From the NCBI GenBank assembly GCA_027886185.1, contig WOAB01000211.1, forward strand, positions 2,828,001 through 2,892,000: 64,000 bases of DNA, given 5' to 3'. Within the stretch, counting starts at the first letter, position 1. The number at the start of each line of letters is the position of its first letter. Position numbers and translations under genes: made by a program. The notes under the pieces were generated by a model that did not search any database, was not told the origin of the DNA, and was given only the letters and a program-made list of their open reading frames with translations. This stretch comes from Rheum nobile. Taxonomy: Eukaryota; Streptophyta; Magnoliopsida; Caryophyllales; Polygonaceae. Positions 22,918 to 36,100 of the stretch are shown piece by piece.

Positions 22918-25900
22918 AATGAAGAACATGAAGTTGTGTGCACATTTGATTCACCATGTTTTGTTTAGGCAATTGGAGACAAAAAATAAGTAGGAGACAT
23001 GGTATGATTTGGGTGGAAAATCATGTAGGTTTTCAATGGAGGAGTTTAGACTTATAACATGACTGAATTGTGGCATGCCGGATGAGGAGGACACATTGGA
23101 GGATAAAAAGCAGTGTTTGATTTATTTGGTGTGAAGAGTATTACAATCTCTAACCTTTTAACCAAGTTCATCTCGTATCGGGAGGACAATGTATTCAAGC
23201 TAAAGATGGCTTTGTTGTTAATTCTGGAGGGTGTTGTACTGGGAGGGGGTGATAAGAAGAGGAATGTCAGACCCTTACATGTGAAATTGATCCAAGACTT
23301 GGATCGTTTCAATAATATTCATGGGGTAGGAGTGCTTACATTGACCTCTATCAAAGTCTGGCTATTGCTTTGGACACAAGACTAGAGTAAGTTAAGGTTG
23401 CACTTGCAGTTTCTGACAAAGCCAAAGCAGGATACACCATAAGGGGTTTCTCCATGGTGTTTCAGGTAATGTGTTAGTAGTTGAATATGTAAAATTTTAG
23501 GTTAATTTTGTGATCATAATTGTGGTTTAATTTCAATTATGTTTATTTCAGATATGGTTGTATGAGGCAATGCCCCATATTGGCATAACGTTTGCCCAAA
23601 AGCTTAATAAACTTGTGTAGCCCCGAGGTGTGAGGTGGCTGAAAATAAGTAGAACACGCTTGGATTCGGTTACGGATGCCCTAGAGGGGACTTATTCTTC
23701 TAAACAGATCCTTGCGGAGGAGGAGGGAGAGGACTTGGGACAAAGCTGTTACTTCCCGGAGGAGGAAGGAGACAAATCCTTGGATGAGATTGTTAAGCAG
23801 CTGTAGCCAAAAAGAAAGTGGGCTGGTAAAAAGGATAAGAGAGGTGGTAAGGGAGGACAAGCTATAAACATTAAGGGTTTGGACCAGAGGAAATTGACGT
23901 GTTGTTTGAAAGAATTGCTTGAAATGATGCAAATTCTGGATGAAAAGTGCGATCTGTTAAGGGAGGAAATCCGTGAGTTAAAGAAGTGATGATGAACCAA
24001 ACATTAGAGAACACCAGGAGCCAGAGTTTAGAAAGGGTCAAAGTGATGATGAACCAAACATTAAAGAACATTGGAAGAGCATGATGAGGAAGGTGAAGTC
24101 AACAGATGAGACTGATGAGTCAGAGCCTGAAGGTGACGAAGGGGATGAGTCAGAGTCTGGAGGTGACGAAGGGGATGAGTCTGAAGAGAGAGAGAGAGAG
24201 TATGAAATTGACGTGTTGTTTGAATGAATTGCTTGAAATGATGCAAATTCTGGATGAAAAGTGCGATCTGTTAAGGGAGGAAGTCCGTGAGTTAAAGAAG
24301 GAAAAAGGAGGCAAAGCTCATACAAAAGTGACCTCTTCATCCAGTGATGAAAGTGATGATGAACCAAACATTAGAGAACACCAGGAGCCAGAGTTTAGGG
24401 AGGGTCAAAGTGATGATGAACCAAACATTAAAGAACACCGGAAGAGCATGATGAGGAAGATGAAGTCAATAGATGAGACTGATGAGTCAGAGCCTGAAGG
24501 TGACGAAGGGGATGAGTCAGAGTCTGAAGGTGACGAACGGGATGAGTCCGAAGAGAGAGAGTATGAAATGGAAGATTCTGAAGAGGTATGTCCAACTTTT
24601 CCAGTCCATATAAGCACATTTCAGCCCATATATGCACATTTAAGTCCATATATGCACATTTCAGCCCATATATGCACATTTCAACCCATATATGCACATT
24701 TCAGTCCATATATGCACATTTCAGAATATATTTGCTTTTTTAGACCATATATGTCATCGTTTTCAAGAGACAATGGAAGAAGAGCAAGATGATGGTGCAA
24801 TTGTGTTAACCGGTGAACAATGGGAGATGAAGAAGGTTGGATCATCCCTATATGCGGATGCTCAAGATGATGTAGGTTGTCAGGAAAAGGCGGATGAAGA
24901 TGTTGCAATGGTCACTTCTGAAAAAAATATTGTGGTTTCAGATGAGCAAGAAGTTATAGGGGATGCAACAGATTCACTGTCAATTCTTATCCAGACGGAT
25001 AAAATACTACGGGGGATAACAACTGAGGTGGTGAAAGAATCAAATGAGGAGGGTGTAAACGAGGCAACACAACTTGAGGTGGTGAATGATGGGACTGTGG
25101 TGGTGACACAAGATGATGTGGCAACAAAAGTAGTGTCTGATGAGGGTGTGGATAAGTTTGATCAGGGAGTTTTGGAGAATGGGACTGATGTACAAGTTGA
25201 GGAGGTAGCAAAGGGAGATGGTGTGGAGGGAGGAAGTAAGGTTGATTAGAGAGTTATAGAGGATGTGATTGAGGTACATGTTGAGGAGGTAGCAAATGGA
25301 GATGGTGTGGAGAGAGGAAGCAAGATTGATCAGGGAGTTGTAAAGGATGGGACTGAGGTACATGTTGAGGAGGTAGCAAAGGGAGATGCTGCGAGGGAGG
25401 AAGCAAGGTTGTTGAGGGAGGTGTGGAGGCTGGGATTGAATTACAAGCTGAGAAGGTATCACAGGCAGAGTCTGCTTCTCTTCAAAAATAAGATTGTGAT
25501 GAGGTGGGTGAGGAGGAAGGGGAGACTAATAAAATGAATGTGCCGAGGAAGGGGGGGAAAGGACAAGGGTCCCCGAGTGCAGAAGAGGAAATTTCGAACT
25601 CGCACTCGCGAGCTAGCTGTGGTGGCAAAATCACCCTTTCGCAATTTGGATGAGCATAAATTGGCAAAAAAATATTACCAAAAATATCAAGGTGGAAGGG
25701 ATGACAGAACTGGTGAAGTGGATGCAAAGTGAGAGGTTAGTGAGCCAAACCAATCTACTTAACTTAATAATGACTTGAAAATACTTCCTTATAGACTGAC
25801 AAACTAATATATGGCCTGACTATTAGTATAATGACATGAAAATGTTTCCTTATGGACTGACAAACTTATATATCACCTGTATATGTACTATTTTGTCCTG

Positions 25901-26880
25901 AAAAAGTCTAAATGTTTACCTGTTTGCCTTATTTTTTTTATTCAAATGAATGTATGTTTGAATATCACGCAGTAGTGAACCCCGAATTGGACCGAATGGG
26001 CATGAAGTGGATAAGAAATTCTTTGAGAAATTGTTTGCCCCCAAGGACTGGTTGCAGGGTGAGGTAATATTCATATGCATCCTTTTAAAATATTATACAA
26101 TTATAACATCGTTTTCAATGGATACATTAACATTGTTGCACCATTACAGCATTTGGAGCAAATGATGTCCCCTTATCGTCAAAGGATTTCAGAGGATCCG
26201 AAGCGATTTTTGAAGGTGGTAGTGCTTGACACCTTCTGGAAAACCTTGGTCACCGCTGAGTTCAATCGTTTCCAGAATGACTTTCCACGTAAAGCTGAGG
26301 ATGCAGTGATGAAGTACATGAAAGGTGAATGTCCGACATATTTTGGCAAGAGATGGGATGATGCCGAACGCATATATGTTCCCTTCAACATCATAGACTC
26401 CCACTGGTTTTGCCCTAGATATTGAACTATATGACTGGTATGTGACCGTATACGACTGTAATGTGGATCTGTACTCAGATAAGGAGATTTTTGACATGAA
26501 CCATCCCATCACTGCGACTGTTCCAAGGTATATCAAGCTGTATGAGCCACTGGCCAAGAGATGTGAAACATTCTTGGACAAGCCAATGTCGGTGTCTCAT
26601 CGGGATAACCTTAAGCAGAACAAGCGCGGGTAAATATATGTGTATAATGCAATGATAAATCATTATCAAACTACAATTGATATACATTTTAACTTCTTTT
26701 GTACATCTTGCAGAGGAGATTGTGGGGTGTACACACTGAAGCACATTGAGTTGTTGATGCTTGGGATGACAAACCTGAATCTTGCGTCTGACAAATTCAT
26801 AGATGGACACAGTAATCAAATGGCTCACAATATTTTTAGATGTTGTTGGGATGATTTTTATAGATATTTTTTGAAGTGTT
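22918..26880 (+). pseudogene. DUF1985/Ulp1-like protein gene of MULE copy 1 (5' end missing)
   Basis: The encoded pieces in order: the C-terminal part of a DUF1985-type domain (GGKSCRFSMEEFRLIT; LLILEGVVLG; WGRSAY), an intron (about 23466-23551), a coiled-coil/acidic region duplicated in tandem (23886-24211, 24212-24583), an intron with 20-bp repeats, a 30-residue acidic repeat (about 25140-25390), a basic KRKFRTRTREL segment, and a C48 (Ulp1-type) cysteine protease domain. The catalytic triad is visible: His in SHW (about 26400), Asp in VYDCN (about 26452), Cys in RGDCGVY (about 26717). Such proteases cleave SUMO or related modifiers, and many plant MULEs carry this type of gene. TGA 23060-23062, TAG codons near 23618 and 23804, and several frameshifts make it a pseudogene. 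Copy 2 shares many of these lesions. Confidence 0.8.
24585..24770 (+). repeat. Array of about seven 20-bp repeats in a probable intron
   Basis: The unit is CCATATATGCACATTTCAGY. A donor-like GAG|GTATGT lies just before and an acceptor-like TTTTCAAG just after, and acidic coding sequence resumes at once. The same array is at 34991-35165 in copy 2. Confidence 0.75.
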
Positions 26881-27020
26881 TAGGGTACCATTTGGCAAGG
26901 AAGACATTTGGTTATTGTATTTTAATTTTGAAGCTCATGTTTTTAGGATGTTTACAAACTCATTGTGTTTACAAATCTCTTTAATTTTTAGGATGTTTAC
27001 AAACTCATTGTGTTTAAGTC

Positions 27021-28826
27021 ATGTCATATTGCAGTTTTACATGCCAAAACCCTAGTTTGTTAGGTCATTTTCAGCACATAAACCAAAGAGCATCAACAAT
27101 GGTGATACTCAAAGTATCTTAACGTATTTCTAAAAAAAAAAAAAGCCCAAAACCCTAGGATGTTATAAAGTGTTTAAAAACTGTTTAAAAACTTCCGACA
27201 TTAACCTAAGCTTTCCGACTTTTAAACCGTATAAAAATCGTTTCAATGGTTTAAAAACCGTTTACAATGGCGGGGTCATTTTCCTAAATTTTGGATTAAG
27301 TCAGGTCATATTGTAGTTTTACATGCCAAATAACCGGAGTTAGTCGGGTCATTTTCCATACATAACCCTAAGCTTTTCAATCAATTTTCCAGACATGCCC
27401 AATATTGTCAAGATTCTCCAAAGTGATCTTTTCCAATGCACACTTTAGGACACTTTGTCCACTTCATTTTCCCTAAACCCTACATCCGATTTGACCCCTC
27501 TGTATTTTCACTCAAAGACCCTTAACCCTTACTTCCCCAACTACCCGTCATTAACTCTACTCTCTACTCATATTTGTGTATAAATATCGGGCTTGCCTTT
27601 TGCAAATCCCTCACAAATCCTAGTTTGCCAGGCCATATTTTAGTTTTACATGCCAAAACCCCATTTTTTCAGGTCATTTTCAGTACATAAACCAAAGAGC
27701 ATCTAAAATGGTGATACTTAAAGTATCTTAACGTATTTCTAAAAAAAGAAAATAAAAATAAAAAGCCAAAGACCCTAGGATGTTATGAAGTGTTTAAAAA
27801 CTGTTTAAAAACTTCTGACATTAACATAAGCTTTCCGACTTTTAAACCATATAAAAACCGTTTTAAAATAGCGGGATCATTTTCCTAAATTTTGGATTAA
27901 GTCAGGTCATATTGTAGTTTTGCATGCCAAATAACCGCAATTAGTCAGGTCATTTTCCGTACATAACCCTAAGCTTTTCAATCAATTTTTCAGACATACA
28001 GAACATTGTCAAGATTCTCCAAAGTGATCCTTTCCAATGCACACTTCAAGACACTTTGTCCACTTCATTTTCCCTAAGCCCTACATCCGATTTGACCCCT
28101 CTGTATTTTCACTCAAAGACCATTAACCCTTAATTCCCCAACTACCCGTCATTAATTCTACTCTCTACTCATATTTGTGTATAAATATCGGGCTAGCCTT
28201 TTGCAAATCCCTCACAAATCCTAGTTTGTCAGGCCATATTTCAGTTTTACATGCCAAAACCCCGTTTTGTCAGGTCATTTTCAGTACATAAACCAAAGAG
28301 CGTCTACAATGGTGATACTCAAAGTATCTTAACGTATTTCTAAAAAAAGAAAATAAAAATAAAAAGCCAAAGACCCTAGGATGTTATGAAGTGTTTAAAA
28401 ACTGTTTAAAAATTTTCGACATTAACCTAAGCTTTTCGATTTTTAAACCGTATAAAAACCGTTTTAAAATGGCGGGATCATTTTCCTAAATTTTGGATTA
28501 AGTTAGGTCATATTGTAGTTTTGCATGCCAAATAACCGCAGTTAGTCAGGTCATTTTCCGTACATAACCCTAAGCTTTTCAATCAATTTTTCAGACATGC
28601 ACAATATTGTCAAGATTCTCCAAAGTGATCCTTTCCAATGCACACTTTAAGACACTTTGTCCACTTCATTTTCCCTAAACCCTACATCCGATTTGACCCC
28701 CTGTATTTTCACTCAAAGACCCTTAACCCTTACTTCCCCAACTACTCGTCATTAACTCTACTCTCCACTCATATTTGTGTATAAATATCGGGCCTGCCTT
28801 TTGCAAATCCCTCACAAATCATCCCA
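27021..28826 (+). promoter_or_regulatory. Three tandem promoter-like units of about 600 bp (copy 1)
   Basis: Each unit contains two 'AGTTTTRCATGCCAAA' blocks, a GTTTAAAAAC-rich centre, a CACTTTGTCCACTTCATTTTCCC-type block and a TATA box, TATAAATA, at 27579, 28180 and 28780. The last TATA lies about 100 bp before the ATG of the 119-codon ORF and is followed by a CT-rich leader, so it is the likely promoter. The two upstream units end in the same sequence but lead back into the next unit. Confidence 0.75.
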
Positions 28827-28889
28827 CGCTCTCAAACTTTTAAATCTCTCTAAAACTCCTCTCTCAAACTCCCAAAAAACTTTCTGAAA

Positions 28890-29249
28890 ATGTCGGATTC
28901 ATACATTAAGGTTTATCTACAAGTGTACTCAGATGAGGAATTATCCCCCACCATCGGCCAAATGGCGTTGTTAACCACGCATGTTTACACGGGCAGGAGC
29001 ACAAAGCTCATCAAGGTGCCCAAAAATAAGATGGAGATTTGGTCCTTGATTGGCAGGATCACGAGCATGTCCAAGTATGAAGGTAGTAAGTCCGTATTTT
29101 TTGAACAGGTACCAGATTCCGGGCAACGGTACCTTCAACCTCTGCAGACCGATGACGACGTCGCCGATCTCGTTCGCCTCGGCGAGAAGGATGTCGGCGT
29201 CAAAGTCTTTGTGGTTCGTGATGCCAACGATGTTGTGCCGCCGCAGTGA
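28890..29249 (+). CDS. 119-aa MULE-encoded protein, PB1-like (copy 1)
   Basis: The intact frame runs from an ATG with leader context TCTGAAAATG. The product starts MSDSYIKVYLQVY, has a basic stretch TKLIKVPKNKMEIW (about residues 38-51), then TDDDVADLVRLGE (about 87-99), and ends with a VKVFVV strand. The plan YIKV / basic strand / DDDV / hydrophobic strand resembles the PB1-like N-terminal part of plant MULE transposases, including the start of MURA at 59021 (MNVVYVKFISGG, LNDDDNLEAF). I infer a free-standing PB1-like protein. The match to copy 2 (54539-54898) has about nine substitutions in 119 residues and no frame breaks, unlike every other ORF in this MULE. Function unknown. Confidence 0.6.
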   Translation: MSDSYIKVYLQVYSDEELSPTIGQMALLTTHVYTGRSTKLIKVPKNKMEIWSLIGRITSMSKYEGSKSVFFEQVPDSGQRYLQPLQTDDDVADLVRLGEKDVGVKVFVVRDANDVVPPQ

Positions 29250-29866
29250 TGCGTGATACCTTAGTTTTTTAATGTTGTTCCTGTAGTTTTAATGTTGTTC
29301 CTTAGTAATCTTAATGTTGTTCCTTTTGTTTTTGGGTGTGTACTTATGACTTTCCATGGAAACGTGTTAATGTTGTTCCTGTAGTTTTAATGTTGTTTCT
29401 TTGTCCACTTGAATTTTTGACCATATTCTAGTTTTTTTCAACAACATATATAAGTTTTGACCATATTCCAGTGTTTTCAGGACATATGTAACTTTTTCAT
29501 AACGCAAGTACAAATATTCAGGACAAACGCTCTTATATTTCAGAGCAAAAAAAACATCGAATTTGTCAAAACTTATTACTTGGTACAAATGTGTATGCTC
29601 TCAACCACCATGATAACATAATTTTTTCCCTTATATGATCTCACCCAAAAAATCACATTCACAATATTTCATACCATGTTTTCTTCTTTTAGGGAGGCAA
29701 GTTCTAAGCCTGTATGACTTATCAAAGATTTACATTCGCAAGCGTCAGGACATATATGTCATTTTACAGGGCTTATTTCAGTTTTACAAGGCGTATTTTA
29801 GTTTTACAGGCTTTTTATGCGGAACAATATTCACATAGAAGAGAGCGTTAGGACATAATCAGTAGT
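29250..29866 (+). other. 3' flank of the 119-aa ORF with short dispersed repeats
   Basis: 'TTTTAATGTTGTTCCT' recurs about five times (29266-29400), followed by 'GACCATATTCCAG', 'CAGGACATATGT' and 'GTTTTACAGGC' motifs. It is nearly identical to 54899-55510 and could hold the poly(A) region. No further gene is seen. Confidence 0.5.
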
Positions 29867-30885
29867 GGCTGATTTATGTAGGTGTAAAGTTATTTCAAAT
29901 TCAAATACTTTAAAATTTTGTATATGTAATACATTTAGTTTACTTTTGATAATGTGTATAATCATATGAAATTGAAAGTTTGTTGCATCAAAGATTTACC
30001 TAGGTGTTTTAGTTAAACGTTTTGTTTGATTTAACAAAGTTTTCTTGGTAACTTATTATTGATATTTCACGATTTGTTAGTGAATATTTTCTTGGTGATT
30101 AACAAACTCAGTTTAATTTTTTAAAACTGAAAATTATATTTAGCAAAATGATATGCAATAAGCCTAGAGAAACATTGTAAAATCGGAAAATGGAGACCAT
30201 GTATTTTTTTATAGAAAATTATAATCAAATAAAAAATGTTAAATGGGAACGTACAATATACCAAATTCGTTAAAAATCTGATATGATATAATTGTTGTTA
30301 AGATAAGTTGTGAAAATTGAAAGGTTTAGAAGAAAATCTTGAGATTATATAAATTAATTTTGTTAAGATACATTAGTCTGAAACTTCACTAAATTGTTAA
30401 TAAAATATGTATGTGTAATAATATAATATAATATAGTGGGTTGAATTATAAAAGCACATGTACTGTGCGTTGAAAATTGTATATATTGTATGATTTTGGC
30501 CCATAAATTTATATATGTCAAATTATATATGCAAGCGCATGAAAATAATATTACTAATTACATAAATGAATATAAGATGTATTTTATATATAAGTTTAGT
30601 AAGACATTTATCATATATTATTTTGACATATATTATAAGCTTATTGTATGTGTAATTTGTAGAAATCAAATTTTATAAAAAAGTTGTATATTGTTTCTAT
30701 ATATATTTGAAGTTAGTTGTGATTAGATACTGTGATTTAAAATTTTAATTATTTGAAGTTAGTTGTGATTAGATATTTGTGATTTAAATTGAAATATAAT
30801 GTTAATGAAAAAAGTGTATTAATAAGAAAATAACACATAGGAATTGTGGGGCCAGAAGCATTGTTGTGGCTCTAAATTCATTTGC

Positions 30886-30946
<61 letters not shown>

Positions 30947-31503
30947 TAGTGGACTTGATTATAAAACCACATGTACTATGAGTTGGAAATTGTATATATT
31001 GTATGATTTTGGCCCATAAATTTATATAGGTCAAATTATATATGCAAACGCATGAAAATGATATTACTAATTATATAAATGAATATAAGATGTATTTTAT
31101 ATATAAGTTTAGTAATAAATCTATCATATATTATTTTGACATATATTATAAGCTTATTGTATATGTAATTTGTAGAAATCAAATTTTATAAAAAAGTTGT
31201 ATATAGTTGTTATATATTTGAAGTTAGTTGGGATTAGATATTGTGATTTAAATTTTGAAATATTTGAAGTTAGTTGTGATAGATATTGTGATTTAAATTG
31301 AAATATAATGTTAATGAAAAAAGTGGATTAATAAGAAAATGATACATATGATTTATGGGGCCAGAAGCATTGTGATGGCTCAAAATTCTTTTGCTTTAAT
31401 ATATATATATATAGATAGACGGGAATGGTTCCCCAAGAGATTGGAATTATAAGATTTAACACTTCCCATCTATCTTACCTACTTTTGTAATTTGTAGTAG
31501 ATG
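29867..31503. repeat. AT-rich DNA with a diverged 0.5-kb tandem duplication and a (TA)n tract
   Basis: Bases 30435-30945 and 30946-31410 are two related units (for example TTGTATGATTTTGGCCCATAAATT in both; GGGGCCAGAAGCATTG near each end). The first ends in about 26 TA repeats (30890-30942), the second in about six. No credible coding region. Since MULE copy 2 sits between this DNA and ALG10, this stretch was probably the original downstream neighbour of ALG10. Confidence 0.75.
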
Positions 31504-31512
31504 TTTTAATAA

Positions 31513-31590
31513 GGCGGAATTGCAAAAAGTACAGACTTTTCAATAGCCATTTTCAAAAATACCGACACTATAAAAGAATTGCAAAACTAC
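31513..31590 (+). repeat. Left terminal inverted repeat of MULE copy 2
   Basis: It pairs imperfectly with 59588-59662 (shared AATTGCAAAA, CAAAAAT, AAAAAGAAT-GCAAAA). The divergence suggests old age or relaxed selection. Confidence 0.8.
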
Positions 31591-31930
31591 TAAAAAGCTA
31601 CAAATCTTTTTTTTTTTAAAAGGTAAAATAAAATGTGAATAAAACTTTTTCAAAAAACAAAAAAAATGGTTAATGGAGGTTTAGGATAGCAGTTAATAAA
31701 AATTCGTTTAAACTTTTGCGTAATCCTCCTACCTGTTCAACCTGTTGACAATAACCCAACCTCCCCATTGCAGCAATTCATCTTTTCCCTTTTCCCTTTC
31801 TTCCCCAAATCTTTTCGACTTCTCAAGAACAACAGTTCCATTTATCACCTGAACCTAACCTCTCAAAGCTCTATTTCCTAAAGCCCTAAATCGATCGATT
31901 TTATTTTAAACCTAAATCCCCAAATCGACA

Positions 31931-32239
31931 ACGGTGAAGACAAAAGGCTTGAAGTCGGCAAAAGCCAGAGACGAGAAGGCGAAGGCGAAGTCGTCTACTG
32001 TTGTGAAGAGAAAGAAGGTTGAAGACCTAGAAGAACAACCGGCAAAGGCAAAGTCGTCTATTGTGGCGAGTGAAAGAATGAAGAGAGCCTACAACTCTTC
32101 AGAGGAAGAAGAGTCACCCAGTCCAATCGTTCTGCTACAAAAGAAGAAACTGAGATTGTCGGAGGCTGAAGAACCCATAGCCAAGAGGTCGAGGAGGAAG
32201 CCATCGAAGTCGGTTGGCGGAGTTAGTTCTCTTGAATAA
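31931..32239 (+). pseudogene. N-terminal exon of the Ulp1-like gene, MULE copy 2 (start codon probably lost)
   Basis: The 101-codon Lys/Arg/Glu-rich segment (VVKRKKVEDLEE; EPIAKRSRRKPSK) looks like a nuclear-localised N-terminus. The frame begins ACG-GTG-AAG at 31931; an ATG-to-ACG change would explain the missing start (inference). A CT-rich leader and CAAATCGACA precede it. Copy 1 lacks this part because element A removed it from view. Confidence 0.5.
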
Positions 32240-33126
32240 GTCTTTACTTACCTGAAAAAATATAATTTTGTCTGAAATTGTTGATGCATGCTAGGTTTAG
32301 GTCTGGATAAACTGCATGATGGTAATGAAAAACAGAGCATGAATTACTTTGTAAAAAATAGAGCATGGAGAGTGTTGTTGTGTGATATAACCTGAAGAAC
32401 TTCGTAGTTGCCTAAAAAACTTTGCAGCTCAAAGTATGTATGAAAAAAGAAGTGTGAGACATGGGGTAGGGTATAAAAGCTTTATAAAGTTTGATAAAGT
32501 GTTGCTGTAACGTGTTGTGTGATATAACCTGAAAATGGCCCGACATAGCATGGATAGTGTTGTTGTGTGATATAACTTGAAAAACGTAGAAATCGCCTGG
32601 CAAAGTGTTGCATGTGTTGTGGAGAATGTGTTGTTATGACCTCAAAAAGTATGATTAGAATGTCATAGTAGCCTATTTAGGGGTTATGGTGATTCATGTT
32701 GATACAAACACACAAGTAGTCTGAAAAACATATATATTCAGATGTTTGATTAGAATGTCATAGTCCTTGAGTAGTCCAAATTTAGGTGTTATTGTGATTC
32801 ATGTTGATAAAAAATTGTAGGGGTTATGGTGAACTTTAAAGATTGTGACAGTGTAGAAATCATAGTAGCCTGAGTGACCTGAAGAACTTCAATTTCACTT
32901 GACAAATCCAAATGTAGTCTGACAAAGTTTTATTTGTCTTGAAAAACATATATCTTATCTGACGTCTGACAAAGTTTTATTTGTCCTAAAAACATATATC
33001 TTACCTAACAAATCCAAATGTAGTCTATTTGTCCTGAAAAACATATATCTTACCTGACAAAGTAAGATGGTGCATTTTTTTATGTGAATATGAATGTCAT
33101 ATATTTGTGAATGTCATTCTTTACAG
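32240..33126 (+). other. Probable intron of the Ulp1-like gene, rich in CCTGAAAAA/CTGACAAA motifs
   Basis: It lies between the basic exon and the DUF1985 exon and ends TTCTTTACAG at 33126. It contains many loosely repeated words such as TGTCCTGAAAAACATATATC and AGTCTGACAAAGT. No ORF of interest. Confidence 0.5.
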
Positions 33127-36100
33127 ATAAAGTACAAGTGGCATAGAGAGGAGTTGTTTTTTGGCCGGATCAATCAGAATTCAAGGCTTCAATATCTAAC
33201 TTCTATTGAGAACACATTCACTCATGCAAACTGGCAAACAATTCTACAAGGGCCCTTTGGCCCAATTATAAAAATAATGAAGAACTTGAAGTTGTGTGCA
33301 CAGTTGATTCACCATATTTTGTTTAGGCAACTAGAGACAAAAAATAAGTGGGAGACATGGTATGATTTGGGTGGAAAATCATGTAGGTTTTCAATGGAGG
33401 AGTTTAGACTTATAACATGACTGAATTGTGGCATGCCGGATGAGGAGGACACATTGGAGGATAAAAAGCAGTGTTTGATTTATTTGGTGTGAAGAGTATT
33501 ACAATCTCTAACATTTTAACCAAGTTCATCTCGTATCGGGAGGACAATGTATTCAAGCTGAAGATGGCTTTGTTGTTAATTCTGGAGGGTATGGTACTGG
33601 GGGGGGTGATAAGAAGAGGAATGTCAGACCCTTACATGTGAAATTGATCCAAGACTTGGACCGTTTCAATAATATCCATGGGGTAAGAGTTCTTCTATTG
33701 ACCTCTATCAAAGTCTGGCTACTGCTTTGGACACAAGACTAGAGTAAGTTAAGGTTGTACTTGCAGTTTCTGACAAAGCCAAAGCAGGATACACCATAAG
33801 GGATTTCTCCATGGTGTTTTAGGTAATGTGTTAGTAGTTGAATATGTAAAATTTTAGGTTAATTTTGTGGTCATAATTATGGTTTAATTTCAATTATGTT
33901 TGTTTCAGATATGGTTATATGAGGCAATGCCCCATATTGGCATAACGTTTGCCCAAAAGCTTAATAAACTTGTATAGCCCCGAGGTGTGAGGTGGCTGAA
34001 AATAAGTAGAACAAGCTTGGATTCGATTACGGATGCCCTAGAGGGGACTTATTCTGCTAAACAGATCCTTGCGGAGGAGGAGGGAGAGGACTTGGGACAA
34101 AGTTGTTACTTCCCGGAGGAGGAAGGAGACAAATCCTTGGATGAGATTGTTAAGCAGCTGTAGCCAAAAAGAAAGTGGGCTGGTAAAAAGGATAAGAGAG
34201 GTGGTAAGGGAGGACAAGCTATAAACATTGAGGGTTTGGACCAGAGGCAATTGACGTGTTGTTTGAAAGAATTGCTTGAAATGATGCAAATTCTGGATGC
34301 AAAGTGCGATCTGTTAAGGGAGGAAGTCCGTGAGTTAAAGAAGGAAAAAAAGAGGCAAAGCTCATACAAAAGTGACCTCTTCATCCAATGATGAAAGTGA
34401 TGATGAACCAAACATTAGAAAACACCAGGAGCCAGAGTTTAAGAAGGGTCAAAGTGATGATGAACCAAACATTAAAGAACACTAGAAGAGCATGATGAGG
34501 AAGGTGAAGTCAACAGATGAGACTGATGAGTCAGAGCCTGAAGGTGACGAAGGGGATGAGTCAGAGTCTGAAGGTGACGAAGGGGATGAGTCTGAAGAGA
34601 GAGAGTATGAAATTGACGTGTTGTTTGAATGAATTGCTTGAAATGATGCAAATTCTGGATGAAAAGTGCGATCTGTTAAGGGAGGAAGTCCGTGAGTTAA
34701 AGAAGGAAAAAAGAGGCAAAGCTCATACAAAAGTGACCTCTTCATCCAGTGATGAAAGTGATGATGAACCAAACATTAGAGAACACCAGGAGTCAGAGTT
34801 TAGGGAGGGTCAAAGTGATGATGAACCAAACTTTAAAGAACACTGGAAGAGCATGATGAGGAAGATGAAGTCAATAGATGAGACTGATGAGTCAGAGCCT
34901 GAAGGTGACGAAGGGGATGAGTCAGAGTCTGAAGGTGACGAAGGGGATGAGTCTGAAGAGAGAGAGTATGAAATGGAAGATTCTGAAGAGGTATGTCCAA
35001 CTTTTCCAGTCCATATATGCACATTTCAGCCCATATATGCACATTTAAGTCCATATATGTACATTTCAGCCCATATATGCACATTTCAACCCATATATGC
35101 ACATTTCAGTCCATATATGCACATTTCAAAATATATTTGCTTTTTTAGACCATATATGTCATCGTTTTCAAGAGACAATGGAAGAAGAGCAAGATGATGG
35201 TGCAATTGTGTTAACTGGTGAAAAATGGGAGATGAAGAAGGTTGGATCATCCCTATATGCGGATGCTCAAGATGATGTAGGTTGTCAGGAAAAGGTGGAT
35301 GAAGATGTTGCAATGGTCACTTCTGAAAAAAATACTGTGTGTTCAGATGAGCAAGAAGTTGTAGGGGATGCAACAGATTCACTATCAATTCTTATCCAGA
35401 CGGATACGATACTACGGGTGGTAACAACTGAGGTGGTGAAAGAATCAAATGAGGAGGGTGTAAACGAGGCAACACAACTGGAGGTGGTGAATGATGGGAC
35501 TGTGGTGGTGACACAAGATGAGGTGGCAACAAAAGCAGTATCTAATGAGGGTGTGGATAAGTTTGATCAGGGAGTTGTGGAGAATGGGACTGAGGTACAA
35601 GTTAAGGAGGTAGCAAAGGGAGATGGTATGGAGGGAGGAAGTAAGGTTGATCAGGGAGTTATAGAGGATGGGATTGAGGTACATGTTGAGGAGGTAGCAA
35701 ATGGAGATGGTGTGGAGAGAGGAAGCAAGATTGATCAGGGAGTTGTAAAGGATGGGACTGAGGTACATGTTGAGGAGGTAGCAAAGGGAGATGCTGCGAG
35801 GGAGGAAGCAAGGTTGTTGAGGGAGGTGTGGAGGTTGGGATTGAATTACAAGCTGAGAAGGTATCACAGGCAGAGTCTGCTTCTCTTCAAAAATAAGATT
35901 GTGATGAGGTGGGTGAGGAGGAAGGGGAGACTAATAAAATGAATGTGCCGAGGAAGGGGGGGAAAGGACAAGGGTCCCCGAGTGCAGAAGAGGAAATTTC
36001 GAACTCGCACTCGCGAGCTAGCTGTGGTGGCAAAATCACCCTTTCGCAATTTAGATGAGCATAAATTGGCAAAAAATATTACCAAAAATATCAAGGTGGA

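Larger units (their letters stand above)
22918..29866 (+). mobile_element. MULE-derived segment, copy 1 (interrupted on the left by element A)
   Basis: It is collinear with 33274-55510 of MULE copy 2 once element E is removed: the same DUF1985/Ulp1-like gene, the same promoter-unit array and the same 119-codon ORF. Similarity ends at about 29866, after GGACATA, with no terminal inverted repeat or transposase, so the copy is truncated or non-autonomous. Its left part lies beyond element A, outside the window. Confidence 0.8.

Noticed and set aside
24585..24770. CRISPR-like short regular repeats
   Set aside because: The 20-bp units are directly adjacent without unique spacers, lie in a probable intron of a plant transposon, and have no cas genes. 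They are a simple tandem repeat.
24681..25462. Several minus-strand His/Pro/Leu-rich ORFs
   Set aside because: They are antisense shadows of the acidic coding region; Glu/Val-rich codons read backwards leave few stops.
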